Counted from the stretch's first letter, positions 42,060-51,596 are shown. The stretch: DNA of 64,000 bases from Fructobacillus parabroussonetiae (GCF_018437265.1 NZ_JAAMFL010000001.1:124001-188000), one strand, 5' to 3'. Translations and numbers: made by a program. Notes: generated by a model not told the origin, from the letters alone.

Positions 42060-43138
42060 TGGATCCAATTTTTGCCCAGATTCAATCGGTTGTTGACCGT
42101 TATGATGAACTGAATCAAATGCTCGCCGATCCTGACGTGATGGGCGATTCCCAAAATTATATGAAGCTGTCCAAAGAAGCCGGTCAGATCCGCGAAACGG
42201 TTGAAACCTACCATCATTACCAGCAGGTGGTTTCGGGTATTGCGGATGCGGAGTCGATGCTAGGTGATCCAGAGATGGATGACTTGGCCAAGGAAGACTT
42301 GGCCACCTTGAAACCAGAAAAAGAAGCGCTGGAAGAAAAGCTGAAGATTCTCATGCTTCCTAAGGATGAAAACGATGATAAAAACATCATCATGGAAATC
42401 CGTGGTGCAGCCGGAGGGGACGAGTCCTCCCTTTTTGCAGCTGACCTTTTGGGGATGTATCGTCGCTATGCCGAATCCCAGGGATGGCAACTGCAAATTA
42501 TTGATGAAACAACGACGGAAGTTGGCGGTTACAAAGAAGTGGCCGCGATGATCACCGGTGACAAAGTTTTTTCGAAGCTGAAGTTTGAGTCCGGTGCCCA
42601 CCGTGTGCAACGTGTGCCAAAGACGGAAACGCAAGGACGGGTTCACACCTCGACGGCAACCGTCGGCATTATGCCAGAATTTGAGGAGGTCGACGCCGAT
42701 GGCTTGATTGATCCAAAGGATGTCCGTGAAGATGTCTACCGTGCCTCTGGTGCCGGTGGTCAGCACGTTAACAAGACGTCGTCGGCGATTCGTTTGACCC
42801 ACGAACCAACGGGGATTACCGTGGCGATGCAGGATGAGCGTTCCCAGCAGCAAAACCGTGCCAAGGCTTGGAAAGTCTTGAACGCCCGTGTCTACGATCA
42901 CTTTGCGCAAGAAAACCAAGCAGAATACGCCGAGCAGCGTAAGACGGCCGTTGGTTCCGGGGACCGTTCCGAACGGATCCGGACCTATAACTACCCCCAA
43001 AACCGGGTGACGGATCATCGAATTGGTCTGACGCTGAATAAGTTGGACCGCATCATTGCTGGTGACCTTGGTGAAATTATTGACGCCTTGGTCCTTGCCG
43101 AACAGACAGCCAAGTTAGCTGCCTTAAACGAACAGTAA
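42059..43138 (+). CDS. prfA: Peptide chain release factor 1
   Basis: 359 residues. It has the GGQ motif in [14 protein letters not shown] and an RF1-type codon recognition domain. It releases peptides at UAA and UAG and is methylated at the GGQ Gln by PrmC, encoded next (TAATG overlap). Domain order and length are normal. Confidence 0.96.
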   Translation: MDPIFAQIQSVVDRYDELNQMLADPDVMGDSQNYMKLSKEAGQIRETVETYHHYQQVVSGIADAESMLGDPEMDDLAKEDLATLKPEKEALEEKLKILMLPKDENDDKNIIMEIRGAAGGDESSLFAADLLGMYRRYAESQGWQLQIIDETTTEVGGYKEVAAMITGDKVFSKLKFESGAHRVQRVPKTETQGRVHTSTATVGIMPEFEEVDADGLIDPKDVREDVYRASGAGGQHVNKTSSAIRLTHEPTGITVAMQDERSQQQNRAKAWKVLNARVYDHFAQENQAEYAEQRKTAVGSGDRSERIRTYNYPQNRVTDHRIGLTLNKLDRIIAGDLGEIIDALVLAEQTAKLAALNEQ

Positions 43139-44130
43139 TGGTGGCGTCAGAAGAAAGAGGCCTGCCAGGCCTGAACGAAACGGGGATGGGCCGCTTTGAC
43201 CGCCAAGCTGGGCGATCATCTCGTTACCCTGGCAGTCAGCAGCCTCAGATCGCACTTTTAGAAGCCCGCAAGTGGGCCCTGTCCGAATTAACGGCAGCCG
43301 GCTTTTCCGAAGAAGAGGCAATCGATAACATTGATTTCTTATTAACAGGGGCTTTAAAAGTCAACTACGGCATGTTGCGCGCAAACTTAACCCGGGTCAT
43401 GCCGGCCTGGTTGGCAGAACGTTGGCCGACCTGGATGGCTGCCTTGATTAAGAAGCGCCCCGCCCAATACGTGATTGGCGAAGCGCCCTTTTACGGGCGG
43501 GACTTTCTCGTCGATGAACGGGTCTTGATTCCAAGACCTGAAACGGAGTTGCTGGTCGATTGGGTTTTGCAGGATTTGAAGGCGGATTCGAATGCCTTGA
43601 ATGGCTACCGCCTCTTAGACATTGGTACTGGCTCGGGCGCCATCGCCTTGACTTTGGCGGGGGAACGACCGGACTTGACTGTTACGGCTGCCGATATTTC
43701 AAGAGAGGCCCTAGCCGTTGCCTGGGAAAATCGAAAGCGGCTTGGTTTAACCGAACGCGTGACGCTCGTTGAATCCGACCTGCTGGCCGCCTTTTCGGGG
43801 GAACGTTTTGACATTATCGTTTCCAACCCGCCCTATATAAGACGGGATGGACAGGCTGAAATGGACGAGTCCGTTTTGGCCTATGAACCAGACTTAGCCC
43901 TTTACGCCGACCATGATGGCTTGGCACTTTATGAACGGATGGCTGCCCAGCTGCCGGATCACTTAACGGAAAACGGGCGGGCCTACTTTGAAATTGGTTA
44001 CGACCAGGGAGCGGCCCTTGTGACACTTTTTAAAACCGCATTACCAACCGCTAGCGTGGAACTAAAAAAGGACCTTGCTGGCTTAGATCGAATGATTCGA
44101 GTGGAATTGCATGGAAACGAAACACTTTAA
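43138..44130 (+). CDS. prmC: Release factor glutamine methyltransferase (PrmC)
   Basis: 330 residues. SAM-binding DIGTGSGAIAL and the substrate motif SNPPYI identify it. It methylates the GGQ Gln of RF1 and RF2. Family members usually have about 280 residues. The extra N-terminal 40 residues (Gly, Arg and Ser rich, VASEERGLPGLNETG) are not part of the known helical domain, which begins around LLEARKWALSEL. No better start is seen, and the TAATG junction supports ATG 43138. Confidence 0.9.
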   Translation: MVASEERGLPGLNETGMGRFDRQAGRSSRYPGSQQPQIALLEARKWALSELTAAGFSEEEAIDNIDFLLTGALKVNYGMLRANLTRVMPAWLAERWPTWMAALIKKRPAQYVIGEAPFYGRDFLVDERVLIPRPETELLVDWVLQDLKADSNALNGYRLLDIGTGSGAIALTLAGERPDLTVTAADISREALAVAWENRKRLGLTERVTLVESDLLAAFSGERFDIIVSNPPYIRRDGQAEMDESVLAYEPDLALYADHDGLALYERMAAQLPDHLTENGRAYFEIGYDQGAALVTLFKTALPTASVELKKDLAGLDRMIRVELHGNETL

Positions 44131-45136
44131 CAATCAAAAACAATCACAAGATGACGCCGCACTGCTTTTGCAGCAGGGCGAAGTGGTGGCCTTCCCAACG
44201 GAAACCGTCTATGGCTTGGGCGCGGATGCAACCAATGACGAGGCGGTTAAAAAAGTCTTTGCGGCGAAGGGCCGCCCAGCGGATAACCCCTTAATTATGA
44301 CGGTTGGTGAAGAAAGCCAATTGGACGACTACGTGACGGTTTCACAGCCTGCCAAAACGTTGATGAAAGCCTTTTGGCCGGGCTCTTTGACCATTATCTT
44401 GCCAATTAAGCCGGGCATGGTGTCGATGCTTGTGACCGGTGGCTTGCAAACGGCTGCGGTCCGCATGCCGGCAAACGAGGTGACGCGTTCATTGATTAAA
44501 AAGGCCGGCTTCCCAATTGTTGGGCCGTCCGCTAACCTGTCTGGGAAGCCTTCGCCAACGACGGCTGCCCACGTCGCCCATGATATGGACGGTAAAATAG
44601 CGGCCATTGTCGATGATGGGCCCACACAAATTGGCGTGGAATCAACGGTTATTGACCTGACAGCGAAGGTGCCCACCATTTTGCGAACGGGTGCGGTGAC
44701 ACAAGAAGAACTAGCGACCGCCCTTGGTCAAGAAGTGGTCGATGGGACGAGTAAAAAGGCGCTGGCCGCCGATCAAACGCCTAAAGCGCCCGGGATGAAG
44801 TACCGGCACTACGCCCCCGATAAAGACGTTTACGTCTTTGATCCACTCGACTGGTTTGACCTGCAGGGAGTGCTCCAACCAAGTGATGCCGTGATGGCAG
44901 AAGATCATTTGTTGGAACAACTGGCAAACAAGCAACAACCGTCCTGGTCACTCGGGCAAAGCTTGCAACAGGCTTCCGAGAACCTCTTTGCTGGGCTTCG
45001 CTACTTTGATGATCAAGCAGCGGTTGACCGGATCTACGTGCAGGCGATGCCTGACATGGGACTTGGGAAAGCTTATAACAACCGATTGGCCAAGGCCTCC
45101 GGTGGGCGACTTTTCCAAGGGGGAGATCGTGATTAA
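44111..45136 (+). CDS. tsaC: L-threonylcarbamoyladenylate synthase (Sua5/TsaC)
   Basis: 341 residues. The YrdC-type domain (FPTETVYGLGADA, AAKGRPADNPL, VGPSANLSGKPSPT) is followed by a C-terminal Sua5 domain after PGMKYRHYAP. It makes threonylcarbamoyl-AMP for t6A37 of tRNA. It overlaps prmC by 20 nt and lies near tsaB and tsaD, the next enzymes of the pathway. Confidence 0.93.
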   Translation: METKHFNNQKQSQDDAALLLQQGEVVAFPTETVYGLGADATNDEAVKKVFAAKGRPADNPLIMTVGEESQLDDYVTVSQPAKTLMKAFWPGSLTIILPIKPGMVSMLVTGGLQTAAVRMPANEVTRSLIKKAGFPIVGPSANLSGKPSPTTAAHVAHDMDGKIAAIVDDGPTQIGVESTVIDLTAKVPTILRTGAVTQEELATALGQEVVDGTSKKALAADQTPKAPGMKYRHYAPDKDVYVFDPLDWFDLQGVLQPSDAVMAEDHLLEQLANKQQPSWSLGQSLQQASENLFAGLRYFDDQAAVDRIYVQAMPDMGLGKAYNNRLAKASGGRLFQGGDRD

Positions 45137-45148
45137 ACCTTGCTATTT

Positions 45149-45162
45149 TGTAAGCGCTTTGA
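45149..45162 (+). promoter_or_regulatory. Candidate cre (CcpA) site before ptsH
   Basis: TGTAAGCGCTTTGA fits the cre pattern TGWAANCGNTNWCA except at the last positions and is centred on AGCGCT. It is 46 nt before the HPr start, in the promoter zone. Confidence 0.5.
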
Positions 45163-45207
45163 TAAACTTAAATCGATAATAAGACTTTTCCAAAAAGGAG
45201 AAAGAAC

Positions 45208-45477
45208 ATGGCAGAAACAAAAGAATTTAACATCATTTCAGAAACGGGTATTCACGCTCGCCCAGCCACTCTCTTGGTTCAGGCAGCCTCAAAGTTTGCC
45301 GCTGATGTGACGCTCTCTTACCAAGGTAAGGAAGTGAACTTGAAATCCATCATGGGTGTCATGTCACTTGGTGTTGGCCATGGCGCAGACGTGACGATTA
45401 AGGCTGACGGAAACGATGCCAAGGATGCTATCCAGGCCGTTTCGACTGTGATGAAAAACGAAGGTTTGGTCAAGTAA
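45208..45477 (+). CDS. ptsH: Phosphocarrier protein HPr
   Basis: 89 residues with the phospho-His (residue 16) in [11 protein letters not shown] and the regulatory Ser (about residue 47) in [11 protein letters not shown]. Normally ptsI follows ptsH, but here a terminator follows and no enzyme I gene is in the window. HPr may serve mostly as HPr-Ser-P corepressor of CcpA, fitting heterofermenters with reduced PTS (inference). AAAAAGGAGAAAG precedes ATG 45208. Confidence 0.94.
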   Translation: MAETKEFNIISETGIHARPATLLVQAASKFAADVTLSYQGKEVNLKSIMGVMSLGVGHGADVTIKADGNDAKDAIQAVSTVMKNEGLVK

Positions 45478-45502
45478 GACCGCTTGCAACCGACGAAGAA
45501 AA

Positions 45503-45526
45503 GAACCGCTGCGAGCGGTTTTTTTA
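45503..45526 (+). terminator. Terminator of ptsH
   Basis: AACCGCT (45504-45510), GCG, AGCGGTT and a T7 run. Confidence 0.88.
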
Positions 45527-45589
45527 TTTGAAAAGAAGACGGCTTTTAGTAAAATAAAAGAGAAGATCCCGGTGTTTTTTGGAGGCCCT

Positions 45590-46315
45590 ATGAAAGTTTT
45601 GGCAATTGATACAAGTAACCAGCCACTGTTAGTGGCTTTGGCCGAGGATGGCAAAATTGTTGCTTCCTTTCAGACGAATAAACCAAAGAACCACTCGATT
45701 GATCTGTTGCCTGCCGTTCAATCCTTGTTGAAGGAAAAAAAGTGGTCGCTTTCGGAAATCGACCAAATCGCTGTTGCAAAGGGACCGGGCTCTTTTACTG
45801 GCCTGCGCATCGGCTTAACGGTTGCCAAAGTGCTTGCTGATACGCTGAAGAAACCGCTCTTTGCCATTTCTTCTTTACAGTCGTTGGCCCGTCAGGTTCA
45901 GTTGCAAGATGACCGCCAGGCGATTGTCTTGGCTCTTTTTGACGCGCGGAACGAGAATGTTTTTGCTGGTGCTTATCTGGCTGACAAAGTCGTGTTGGAA
46001 GACGGGCACTATCCAGTAGAAGAAGTACTTAGCCTGATCGCTCAGATGAATGAGCCCGTGATGGTTGTCGGGGATGGGCAACATTTTGAAGACGACATAA
46101 AAGAGACCCTGGGTCGTCAACCGCTAACAATCTTGTCAGCAGAAGAGGCGCTGCCTACTGGGACCGGCCTCGTTGACTTGATGAAAGGGACAAAACCAGT
46201 CGAAGACGTTGCCAATCTCACGCCAGCCTACTTACGAAAGACACAGGCTGAACTCAACTGGGAAAAAGCACAACAGGGAAAGCCATTGGACAAGCCTTAT
46301 GTTTTTGAAGTTTAA
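45590..46315 (+). CDS. tsaB: tRNA t6A synthesis protein TsaB
   Basis: 241 residues, ASKHA fold. VLAIDTSNQPLLVAL at the N-terminus and KGPGSFTGLRIGLTVAK (split) are the TsaB signatures. It is the non-catalytic partner of TsaD. GGAGG (45580-45584) 5 nt before ATG 45590 sets the start. It overlaps the next gene. Confidence 0.93.
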   Translation: MKVLAIDTSNQPLLVALAEDGKIVASFQTNKPKNHSIDLLPAVQSLLKEKKWSLSEIDQIAVAKGPGSFTGLRIGLTVAKVLADTLKKPLFAISSLQSLARQVQLQDDRQAIVLALFDARNENVFAGAYLADKVVLEDGHYPVEEVLSLIAQMNEPVMVVGDGQHFEDDIKETLGRQPLTILSAEEALPTGTGLVDLMKGTKPVEDVANLTPAYLRKTQAELNWEKAQQGKPLDKPYVFEV

Positions 46316-46850
46316 GAAGAAAAAGAAGGAAAAGCCGGTTGCTCAGACACTCATCGACTTTCCAACGGAGCGTTTCGAAGCCGCCGGAGAGGTGTTAACC
46401 TTGCGTTTGGCGACGGTTTCAGACATTCCGGGGATGGTCGCCATACAAGAGGCCGTCTATAACGGTTACGCTCCCTGGGTGTCACGGGACTTTTACCATG
46501 AATTGACCTCAGAGGAAGACCGGCTCTACCTGGTTGCCGTTAAGCGCGATCAAGTCGTGGCCTTTATTGCCTTGGTTCGGCGCGAACAGGTGCCGGATTT
46601 ACACATCGCAAACATTGCCGTACTGCCCATTTGGCAGGGCCGTTCAGTGGGCAGCTACCTGATTAACACGGCCAAGGCCGTTGCTTGGGAGATTGGTCTT
46701 CCCTTGCTTTCCTTGGAAGCCCGACGGTCTAACACGGGGGCGCTTGCGCTCTATGACCGACTGGGCTTTTATGTACAGGATGTCATCGAACATTACTATT
46801 TGGACAACAAAGAGGACGCCATTTCGATGGTGCAAAACCTTGAAGCTTAG
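46299..46850 (+). CDS. rimI: GNAT acetyltransferase, RimI type
   Basis: 183 residues. A strongly basic N-terminal stretch (FKKKKKEK) precedes the GNAT domain, whose acetyl-CoA loop is QGRSVGSYLINTA and which has the RimI-like SLEARRSNTGALALYDRLGF (split). RimI acetylates the N-terminus of ribosomal protein S18 and typically lies between tsaB and tsaD. Start ATG 46299 overlaps tsaB by 17 nt; the frame is open further upstream inside tsaB. Confidence 0.85.
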   Translation: MFLKFKKKKKEKPVAQTLIDFPTERFEAAGEVLTLRLATVSDIPGMVAIQEAVYNGYAPWVSRDFYHELTSEEDRLYLVAVKRDQVVAFIALVRREQVPDLHIANIAVLPIWQGRSVGSYLINTAKAVAWEIGLPLLSLEARRSNTGALALYDRLGFYVQDVIEHYYLDNKEDAISMVQNLEA

Positions 46851-47259
46851 GGTGGCGGGACCGGCGGATGCCGACATCATCAAGCAGATTGCACAGGCGG
46901 CTTTTGGAAAGGACAACCCCCTGCCAGACCAAGTGGTCGATCAGCAGCTGGCCGCCGGGCGGACGGCCTTTTTGCTAGCAGCAGACGGCCAGGGCTTTCT
47001 TTCCTACTCGCAGGTCCTCGATGAGATTGAAATTGGCGATTTGGCGGTTTTGCCGGAAGCACAGGGGCAAGGCATTGGCTCTTGCTTGCTGAAGGAGCTA
47101 CTCGACAAGCAGCCGAACAGTCGGTTTTATCTAGAAGTCAAAGAAGGCAATCACCGAGCGCTTGCCCTATACCAACGGCTTGGTTTTCAAGCGTATCGAA
47201 CCCGTCCTCACTACTATCAAGACGGGCAGGCCGCCATTCTAATGGAGAAAAAAGCATGA
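46840..47259 (+). CDS. Second GNAT acetyltransferase, RimI-like paralogue
   Basis: 139 residues from TTG 46840 (GTG 46852 is an alternative). The acetyl-CoA loop is [16 protein letters not shown], followed by [21 protein letters not shown] (split), again RimI-like. It overlaps rimI at its start and tsaD at its end (ATGA). Two adjacent RimI-like enzymes suggest duplication and divergence of substrate. No start is strongly supported by a ribosome site. Confidence 0.78.
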   Translation: MKLRVAGPADADIIKQIAQAAFGKDNPLPDQVVDQQLAAGRTAFLLAADGQGFLSYSQVLDEIEIGDLAVLPEAQGQGIGSCLLKELLDKQPNSRFYLEVKEGNHRALALYQRLGFQAYRTRPHYYQDGQAAILMEKKA

Positions 47260-48278
47260 CAACATTGATTGCATTTGAATCGAGTGCCGACGAAACATCG
47301 GTTGCCATTGTCAAAGACGGGCGGACCGTCTTGTCGAATGCAGTGGCAACGCAGATCAATTCCCACCAGCGTTTTGGTGGCATTGTGCCCGAAGTGGCTT
47401 CCAGGCACCATTTGGAGTGGATCACTAAGACTTTGGACATTGCCTTAGCCGATGCAAAGGTCCAACCGGACGAATTGGATGGTGTGGCGGTTACCTACGG
47501 ACCAGGTTTAGTGGGTTCATTACTGGTTGGTTTGATGGGGGCCAAGACTTTTGCCATGGCCCACGACTTGCCACTCATTCCCGCCAACCACCTGGCCGGG
47601 CACATTTCAGCAGCCAACTTTAACCGGCCCATTCAGTATCCAGCCATCGCCTTAATGGTTTCGGGTGGCCATACGGAACTGGTTTTGATGAAAAAGGAAA
47701 ACGACTTTGCCATTTTGGGTGAGACCTATGACGATGCGGCGGGTGAATCGTACGACAAAGTCGGCCGGCTCATGGGGCTGAACTATCCGGCTGGAAAAGC
47801 CATTGATGAATTGGCGGCCCAGGGTGAGGTGACCATTCAATTCCCTCAGGCCATGGCGCATGAGGAAGGTTATGACTTTTCCTTTTCAGGGCTTAAGTCC
47901 GCAGTCATTAACCAGGTGCACAACGCGGAGCAACGAGGTGAAGAAATTAATCAGGCCGATTTGGCTGCCTCTTTTCAAGCGGCGGTTATCAAGGCCTTGA
48001 TTGATCGCACCCGCCGGGCCTTGACGGATTTCCCCGTTAAGTCCTTGGTACTTGCCGGTGGGGTGGCGGCCAATAGTGGCCTTCGCGCGGCTTTGGAAAA
48101 GTTGATTCAAGACTTTCCAGAGACCGACTTTATTCCGGTTCCCAAGCAGTATACGGGCGATAACGCGGCCATGATTGGTGCGGCCGGTTATTGGAATTAT
48201 CAAGACCATGTCTTTGCCGACCTTGATTTGAACACCCATCCTGGGTTAGATTTTCCACTATACGAAGAAGCAAAATAA
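47256..48278 (+). CDS. tsaD: tRNA N6-adenosine threonylcarbamoyltransferase (TsaD)
   Basis: 340 residues. The metal-binding [10 protein letters not shown], the N-terminal [14 protein letters not shown] and [10 protein letters not shown] are diagnostic. It transfers threonylcarbamoyl from TC-AMP to A37 of tRNA, together with TsaB (and TsaE, not in the window). ATG 47256 overlaps the previous stop by 4 nt; GGAGA lies 7 nt upstream. A longer open frame upstream is only overlap. Confidence 0.95.
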   Translation: MTTLIAFESSADETSVAIVKDGRTVLSNAVATQINSHQRFGGIVPEVASRHHLEWITKTLDIALADAKVQPDELDGVAVTYGPGLVGSLLVGLMGAKTFAMAHDLPLIPANHLAGHISAANFNRPIQYPAIALMVSGGHTELVLMKKENDFAILGETYDDAAGESYDKVGRLMGLNYPAGKAIDELAAQGEVTIQFPQAMAHEEGYDFSFSGLKSAVINQVHNAEQRGEEINQADLAASFQAAVIKALIDRTRRALTDFPVKSLVLAGGVAANSGLRAALEKLIQDFPETDFIPVPKQYTGDNAAMIGAAGYWNYQDHVFADLDLNTHPGLDFPLYEEAK

Positions 48279-48303
48279 AAGCAGGCCAGGCCTGCTTTTT
48301 TGC
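48277..48303 (+). terminator. Terminator of the t6A gene cluster
   Basis: AGCAGGCC, A, GGCCTGCT (48280-48296) and T6. Confidence 0.85.
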
Positions 48304-48332
48304 TTGCGCCGAACGCGCGACTGGTTAATGAG

Positions 48333-48407
48333 AATGTGACAAAACAAATGTGAATTTTTATCAAAGTTGTTTCGGAAAGTCCGATATTATGGTATGATTT
48401 ATATAAT
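48333..48407 (+). promoter_or_regulatory. Promoter region of rex with AATGTGA direct repeats
   Basis: AATGTGA occurs at 48333-48339 and 48347-48353. Two -10 candidates follow: TGGTATGAT (48390-48398, extended) and TATAAT (48402-48407). No full Rex palindrome (TTGTGA-n6-TCACAA) is present, only a TCACAA half at 48412-48417. Confidence 0.4.
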
Positions 48408-48456
48408 ATAGTTCACAAAGAACGAAACTTTCACAATGAATGGAACGGAGAACACC

Positions 48457-49104
48457 ATGAACGAACAAGCACGAATTCCACGTGCAACTGCTAAACGGTT
48501 GCCAATTTATTATCGCTATCTGACTTTCTTAGAGGATGCTGGAACGACTCGCATTTCTTCTGCTGAATTAGCCGAAGCAACGAAGTTTGATGCCGCCACG
48601 ATCCGTCGCGACTTTTCTTACTTTGGTGCCTTAGGAAAGCGTGGTTACGGCTACGATGTGAAGGCCCTCTTGTCCTTCTTTGCCAAAGTCTTGGACCAAA
48701 ACTCCTTGATTAACGTGGCCTTGATTGGGGTTGGAAACCTTGGGCAGGCGCTCTTAAACTTTAACTTCCACCAATCGTCCAACATGCGCATCGCCGCTGC
48801 CTTTGACATTAACGAGCACCGCGGCAAGATTTTGTCGGGTGTGCCAATTTATGACATGTCGGAACTAGAGGAGCAAATCAAGGCGCAACGAATTAACATT
48901 GCCATCTTGACGGTTCCTCAAGAAGCCGCACAAGAAATTACCGATACCTTAGTAGCGGCTGGTGTAAAGGGAATCATGAACTTTACACCATTGCGCGTTT
49001 CGGTTCCTGACGGCGTTCGTGTTCAAAACGTTGATTTGACCAACGAACTACAGACCTTGGTCTACTTTATTCAAAACTACGCATCAATTACGACGGGGAA
49101 GTAA
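48457..49104 (+). CDS. rex: Redox-sensing transcriptional repressor Rex
   Basis: 215 residues. An N-terminal winged helix ([26 protein letters not shown], split) and a Rossmann domain with [11 protein letters not shown]. Rex represses NADH-recycling genes when NADH/NAD is low. Start ATG 48457 is supported by ACGGAG upstream; ATG 48436 in the same frame lacks a ribosome site. femX follows after 2 nt. Confidence 0.94.
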   Translation: MNEQARIPRATAKRLPIYYRYLTFLEDAGTTRISSAELAEATKFDAATIRRDFSYFGALGKRGYGYDVKALLSFFAKVLDQNSLINVALIGVGNLGQALLNFNFHQSSNMRIAAAFDINEHRGKILSGVPIYDMSELEEQIKAQRINIAILTVPQEAAQEITDTLVAAGVKGIMNFTPLRVSVPDGVRVQNVDLTNELQTLVYFIQNYASITTGK

Positions 49105-49106
49105 AA

Positions 49107-50150
49107 ATGGCAGTTCTTGATCTGACAAAGCACGAAGATGTTGCACGCTTTCAGCAGTTTGTTCGTGACCACGATGGTGGTCAGGTGACACAGGACCCAA
49201 AGTGGGGCGAATTGAAGGCAAACTGGGGCCATTTGTACCTTTATCGAAAAGATGCCCAGGGAAACATAACGGCGGCCATGGCAGTCTTGACGATTGAAGC
49301 CGTCCCTGGCAAGTTGTTGGCATACTGCCCAAAGGGACCGGTAGCTGACATTGCTGACGTTGCCTTGGTTCAGTCCTTAGTGGAGGAGGCCTTAGACAAT
49401 TTGCCAGACAACGTCTTCTTGCTCCGCATGGATCCTGAAGTTCTCTACGATCAAAAATTGGATGCCGCCTATCAGGCTGCTGGCTTTGTCACACGAAATG
49501 TCGATGTGACCTACATGCACGGCAATATTCAACCACGACGAAACGTGGAGCTCTTTTACGATGGGCGTGGCGAAGGGGCCGAGGTTATCACGGATGAAGA
49601 GGGGCTGATGCACCACTTTAAGAGTGATTATCGGAACCAAATTCGCCGGTCGAAAAAAGACGGGGTTACCGTCACGTCTGGTCGTTCAAAAGAAGATATT
49701 GATGCCTTCTTTGAAACGTACAAGATGATGGCCAAGGCGCAGGGCATTACTCACCGTCCAATTGATTACTTCTACCGGATGCAGGCCCTCTGGGCCGATG
49801 ACCCGGCTTTCCGTGTCTTCTTGGCCCACTTTGATGGCCAAGTTGTTGCGGCTGGTATCGGCTTTGCCTATGGCGATAAGATTTGGTACATGTATGCCGG
49901 CTCGAACCGTGCCTATGCTAAACACTATGGCCCTTACTTGGTTCAATGGGAAATGCTGAAGTGGGGCTTGCAGAAAAAGAAGGTCCGCTACGACTTTGGT
50001 GGGGTTGGTTCCTTTACACCAGACGACGGCCTCTACAAATTCAAGCATGGCTTTGCCTACCATGATCCAGCCGTTGAATACATCGGTGAATTGGATTGGG
50101 TCGTGGACCAAGCTGCCTATGACAAGTATCTAGAAGGCTTTGCCGAATAA
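49107..50150 (+). CDS. femX: FemX-type peptidoglycan bridge aminoacyltransferase
   Basis: 347 residues, two GNAT-like subdomains. It aligns along its whole length with Weissella viridescens FemX (QVTQDPKWGELKANW, ITHRPIDYF.RMQA, KIWYMYAGS, YDFGG, LYKFKHGF). FemX adds the first residue (Ala or Ser from aminoacyl-tRNA) to the Lys of UDP-MurNAc-pentapeptide. It is cotranscribed with rex, an unexpected link between redox control and wall synthesis. Confidence 0.9.
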   Translation: MAVLDLTKHEDVARFQQFVRDHDGGQVTQDPKWGELKANWGHLYLYRKDAQGNITAAMAVLTIEAVPGKLLAYCPKGPVADIADVALVQSLVEEALDNLPDNVFLLRMDPEVLYDQKLDAAYQAAGFVTRNVDVTYMHGNIQPRRNVELFYDGRGEGAEVITDEEGLMHHFKSDYRNQIRRSKKDGVTVTSGRSKEDIDAFFETYKMMAKAQGITHRPIDYFYRMQALWADDPAFRVFLAHFDGQVVAAGIGFAYGDKIWYMYAGSNRAYAKHYGPYLVQWEMLKWGLQKKKVRYDFGGVGSFTPDDGLYKFKHGFAYHDPAVEYIGELDWVVDQAAYDKYLEGFAE

Positions 50151-50192
50151 TCAAGAACGAGCCCTCCCGGCAGATGACGAGAAAGGCGAATG

Positions 50193-51026
50193 ATGACAAT
50201 TAAACTAATCGCATCCGATATGGATGGTACTTTTTTAACGAGCCAAGACCAATATGACCAAGCTCGTTTTGCCAAAGTCTTGGCACAATTGAAGGAAAAG
50301 AAGGTCCGCTTTGTGGCCGCGTCCGGCCGGCAGTTGGAAAATCTGCAGGAGCTCTTCGCTCCTATGAAAGAATATGGCTTGCTCGATCAAATTGATTACA
50401 TTGGCTCAAATGGATCAGTTGTTGCGGTGCCTGGTCAGGTGCTTTCTGCCGTTTATTTGAAGCCGGAGCAAATTCAAAAGGTGATTGCCTGGAACGCGAA
50501 GAACGCAAGCATTACGGATAACTTAATTGTCCTGGCAGGAACAAAGGGTACCTATGTTTCCAACCATGCGACAAAGGAAATCCGTGACATGTTAGCCCAG
50601 TTTTATCCGAACGTCACACAAGTGGAAAAACTGTTGGAAATCGATGATCAGATTTTAGGTGTTTCCTTTATTTGGCCACATGATGAAGTGCAAAAGTACG
50701 TGAAAATTATCGAAGAACTGTTCGGCGATGATATTCACGTAACGGGTTCCGGCTTTGGTTCTGTTGATATTTTGCCAAAGGATGTCAACAAGGCCAACGC
50801 CTTGGAAATCTTACAGGACTACTATGATTTAACGGATCGTGAAGTCATGGTGTTCGGCGATAATTCCAATGACCTGGAAATGCTGCAAAAGTATGAGCAT
50901 GCTTATTTGATGCCGAATGCGGCTGACTTTATGCACAAGGCCCATGATAAAGAAGCGGTTGCTACGAATGTGGAAACCGGGGTCTTGAAGACGATTGAAA
51001 AAGAATTGGGGCTTAACCCTTCTTAA
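50193..51026 (+). CDS. Cof-type HAD hydrolase
   Basis: 277 residues. HAD motif I SDMDGTFL, motif II AASGRQ, motif III Lys in DVNKANAL and motif IV VFGDNSNDLEML. The type IIB cap lies between. These cytosolic enzymes dephosphorylate sugar phosphates or flavin nucleotides; the substrate is unknown. AAAGG favours ATG 50193 (6 nt) over 50190 (3 nt). Confidence 0.88.
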   Translation: MTIKLIASDMDGTFLTSQDQYDQARFAKVLAQLKEKKVRFVAASGRQLENLQELFAPMKEYGLLDQIDYIGSNGSVVAVPGQVLSAVYLKPEQIQKVIAWNAKNASITDNLIVLAGTKGTYVSNHATKEIRDMLAQFYPNVTQVEKLLEIDDQILGVSFIWPHDEVQKYVKIIEELFGDDIHVTGSGFGSVDILPKDVNKANALEILQDYYDLTDREVMVFGDNSNDLEMLQKYEHAYLMPNAADFMHKAHDKEAVATNVETGVLKTIEKELGLNPS

Positions 51027-51050
51027 AAAGGCGCAAGGCGCCTTTTTTTT
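51025..51050 (+). terminator. Terminator of the HAD hydrolase gene
   Basis: AAGGCGC, AA, GGCGCCTT type hairpin and T8. Confidence 0.8.
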
Positions 51051-51095
51051 AGTGCCTTTGCCTTTCTTAGAATTGGTCAAAAACATCATGAAAAT

Positions 51096-51103
51096 GGTAT
51101 AAT
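51096..51103 (+). promoter_or_regulatory. Promoter of the DUF805 gene, extended -10
   Basis: TGGTATAAT with TATAAT 51098-51103; TTGGTC (51073-51078) is a distant -35 at 19 bp. Confidence 0.6.
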
Positions 51104-51133
51104 AGAGGTGTTTTAAACGAGGAGAGAATGGCT

Positions 51134-51586
51134 ATGAAGGTTTATCAAGAATTTTTTGAGCACTATTTCAATATTCAAGGGCGGACTGGCCGGCCAAGCT
51201 ATTGGGCGGTAACAGCGCTTAACCTTTTGTTCTTGGCCGCTTTTTACCTTGTTTTTAAATTCTTATTTATGATTCTAAACATGGTCGACGGCTTATTGCT
51301 GCTGGACCTTTTGGTGGCTTTCATCACGATTGTGGTGGTGGTTCTGCTCACCTTTTTCGTTCTGGCGATTCTCATTCCGAGTGTGACTATTTCAGTTCGG
51401 CGCTATCGTGATACCGGCTTACCGAATGCCTTCTTACTTGTGCTGCCGGCACTGTTTCTAGCAATTTGCTGGTGCCTTTCGGAATTCATTAGTGATGGCT
51501 ACTTGAGCATCTGGGCTGTCTTGGTTACTGGCTTTTTCCTTTTAGCTGATATTTTAATTAAACTCTTACCATCTGCTACAGAATAG
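51134..51586 (+). CDS. DUF805-like membrane protein
   Basis: 150 residues, four predicted membrane helices. The cytosolic N-terminus YQEFFEHYFNIQGRTGRPSYW and the segment SVRRYRDTGLPNAFLL are the DUF805 marks. Function of the family is unknown; some phage and bacterial members are inhibitors or channel-like. GAGGAG at 51120-51125 supports ATG 51134 (8 nt) rather than 51128 (2 nt). Confidence 0.8.
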   Translation: MKVYQEFFEHYFNIQGRTGRPSYWAVTALNLLFLAAFYLVFKFLFMILNMVDGLLLLDLLVAFITIVVVVLLTFFVLAILIPSVTISVRRYRDTGLPNAFLLVLPALFLAICWCLSEFISDGYLSIWAVLVTGFFLLADILIKLLPSATE

Positions 51587-51596
51587 TTGGATGTTC

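Noticed and set aside
48333-48420. Rex operator controlling rex itself
   Set aside because: TCACAA and TGTGA half sites occur but not as a palindrome with the right 6-bp spacing.
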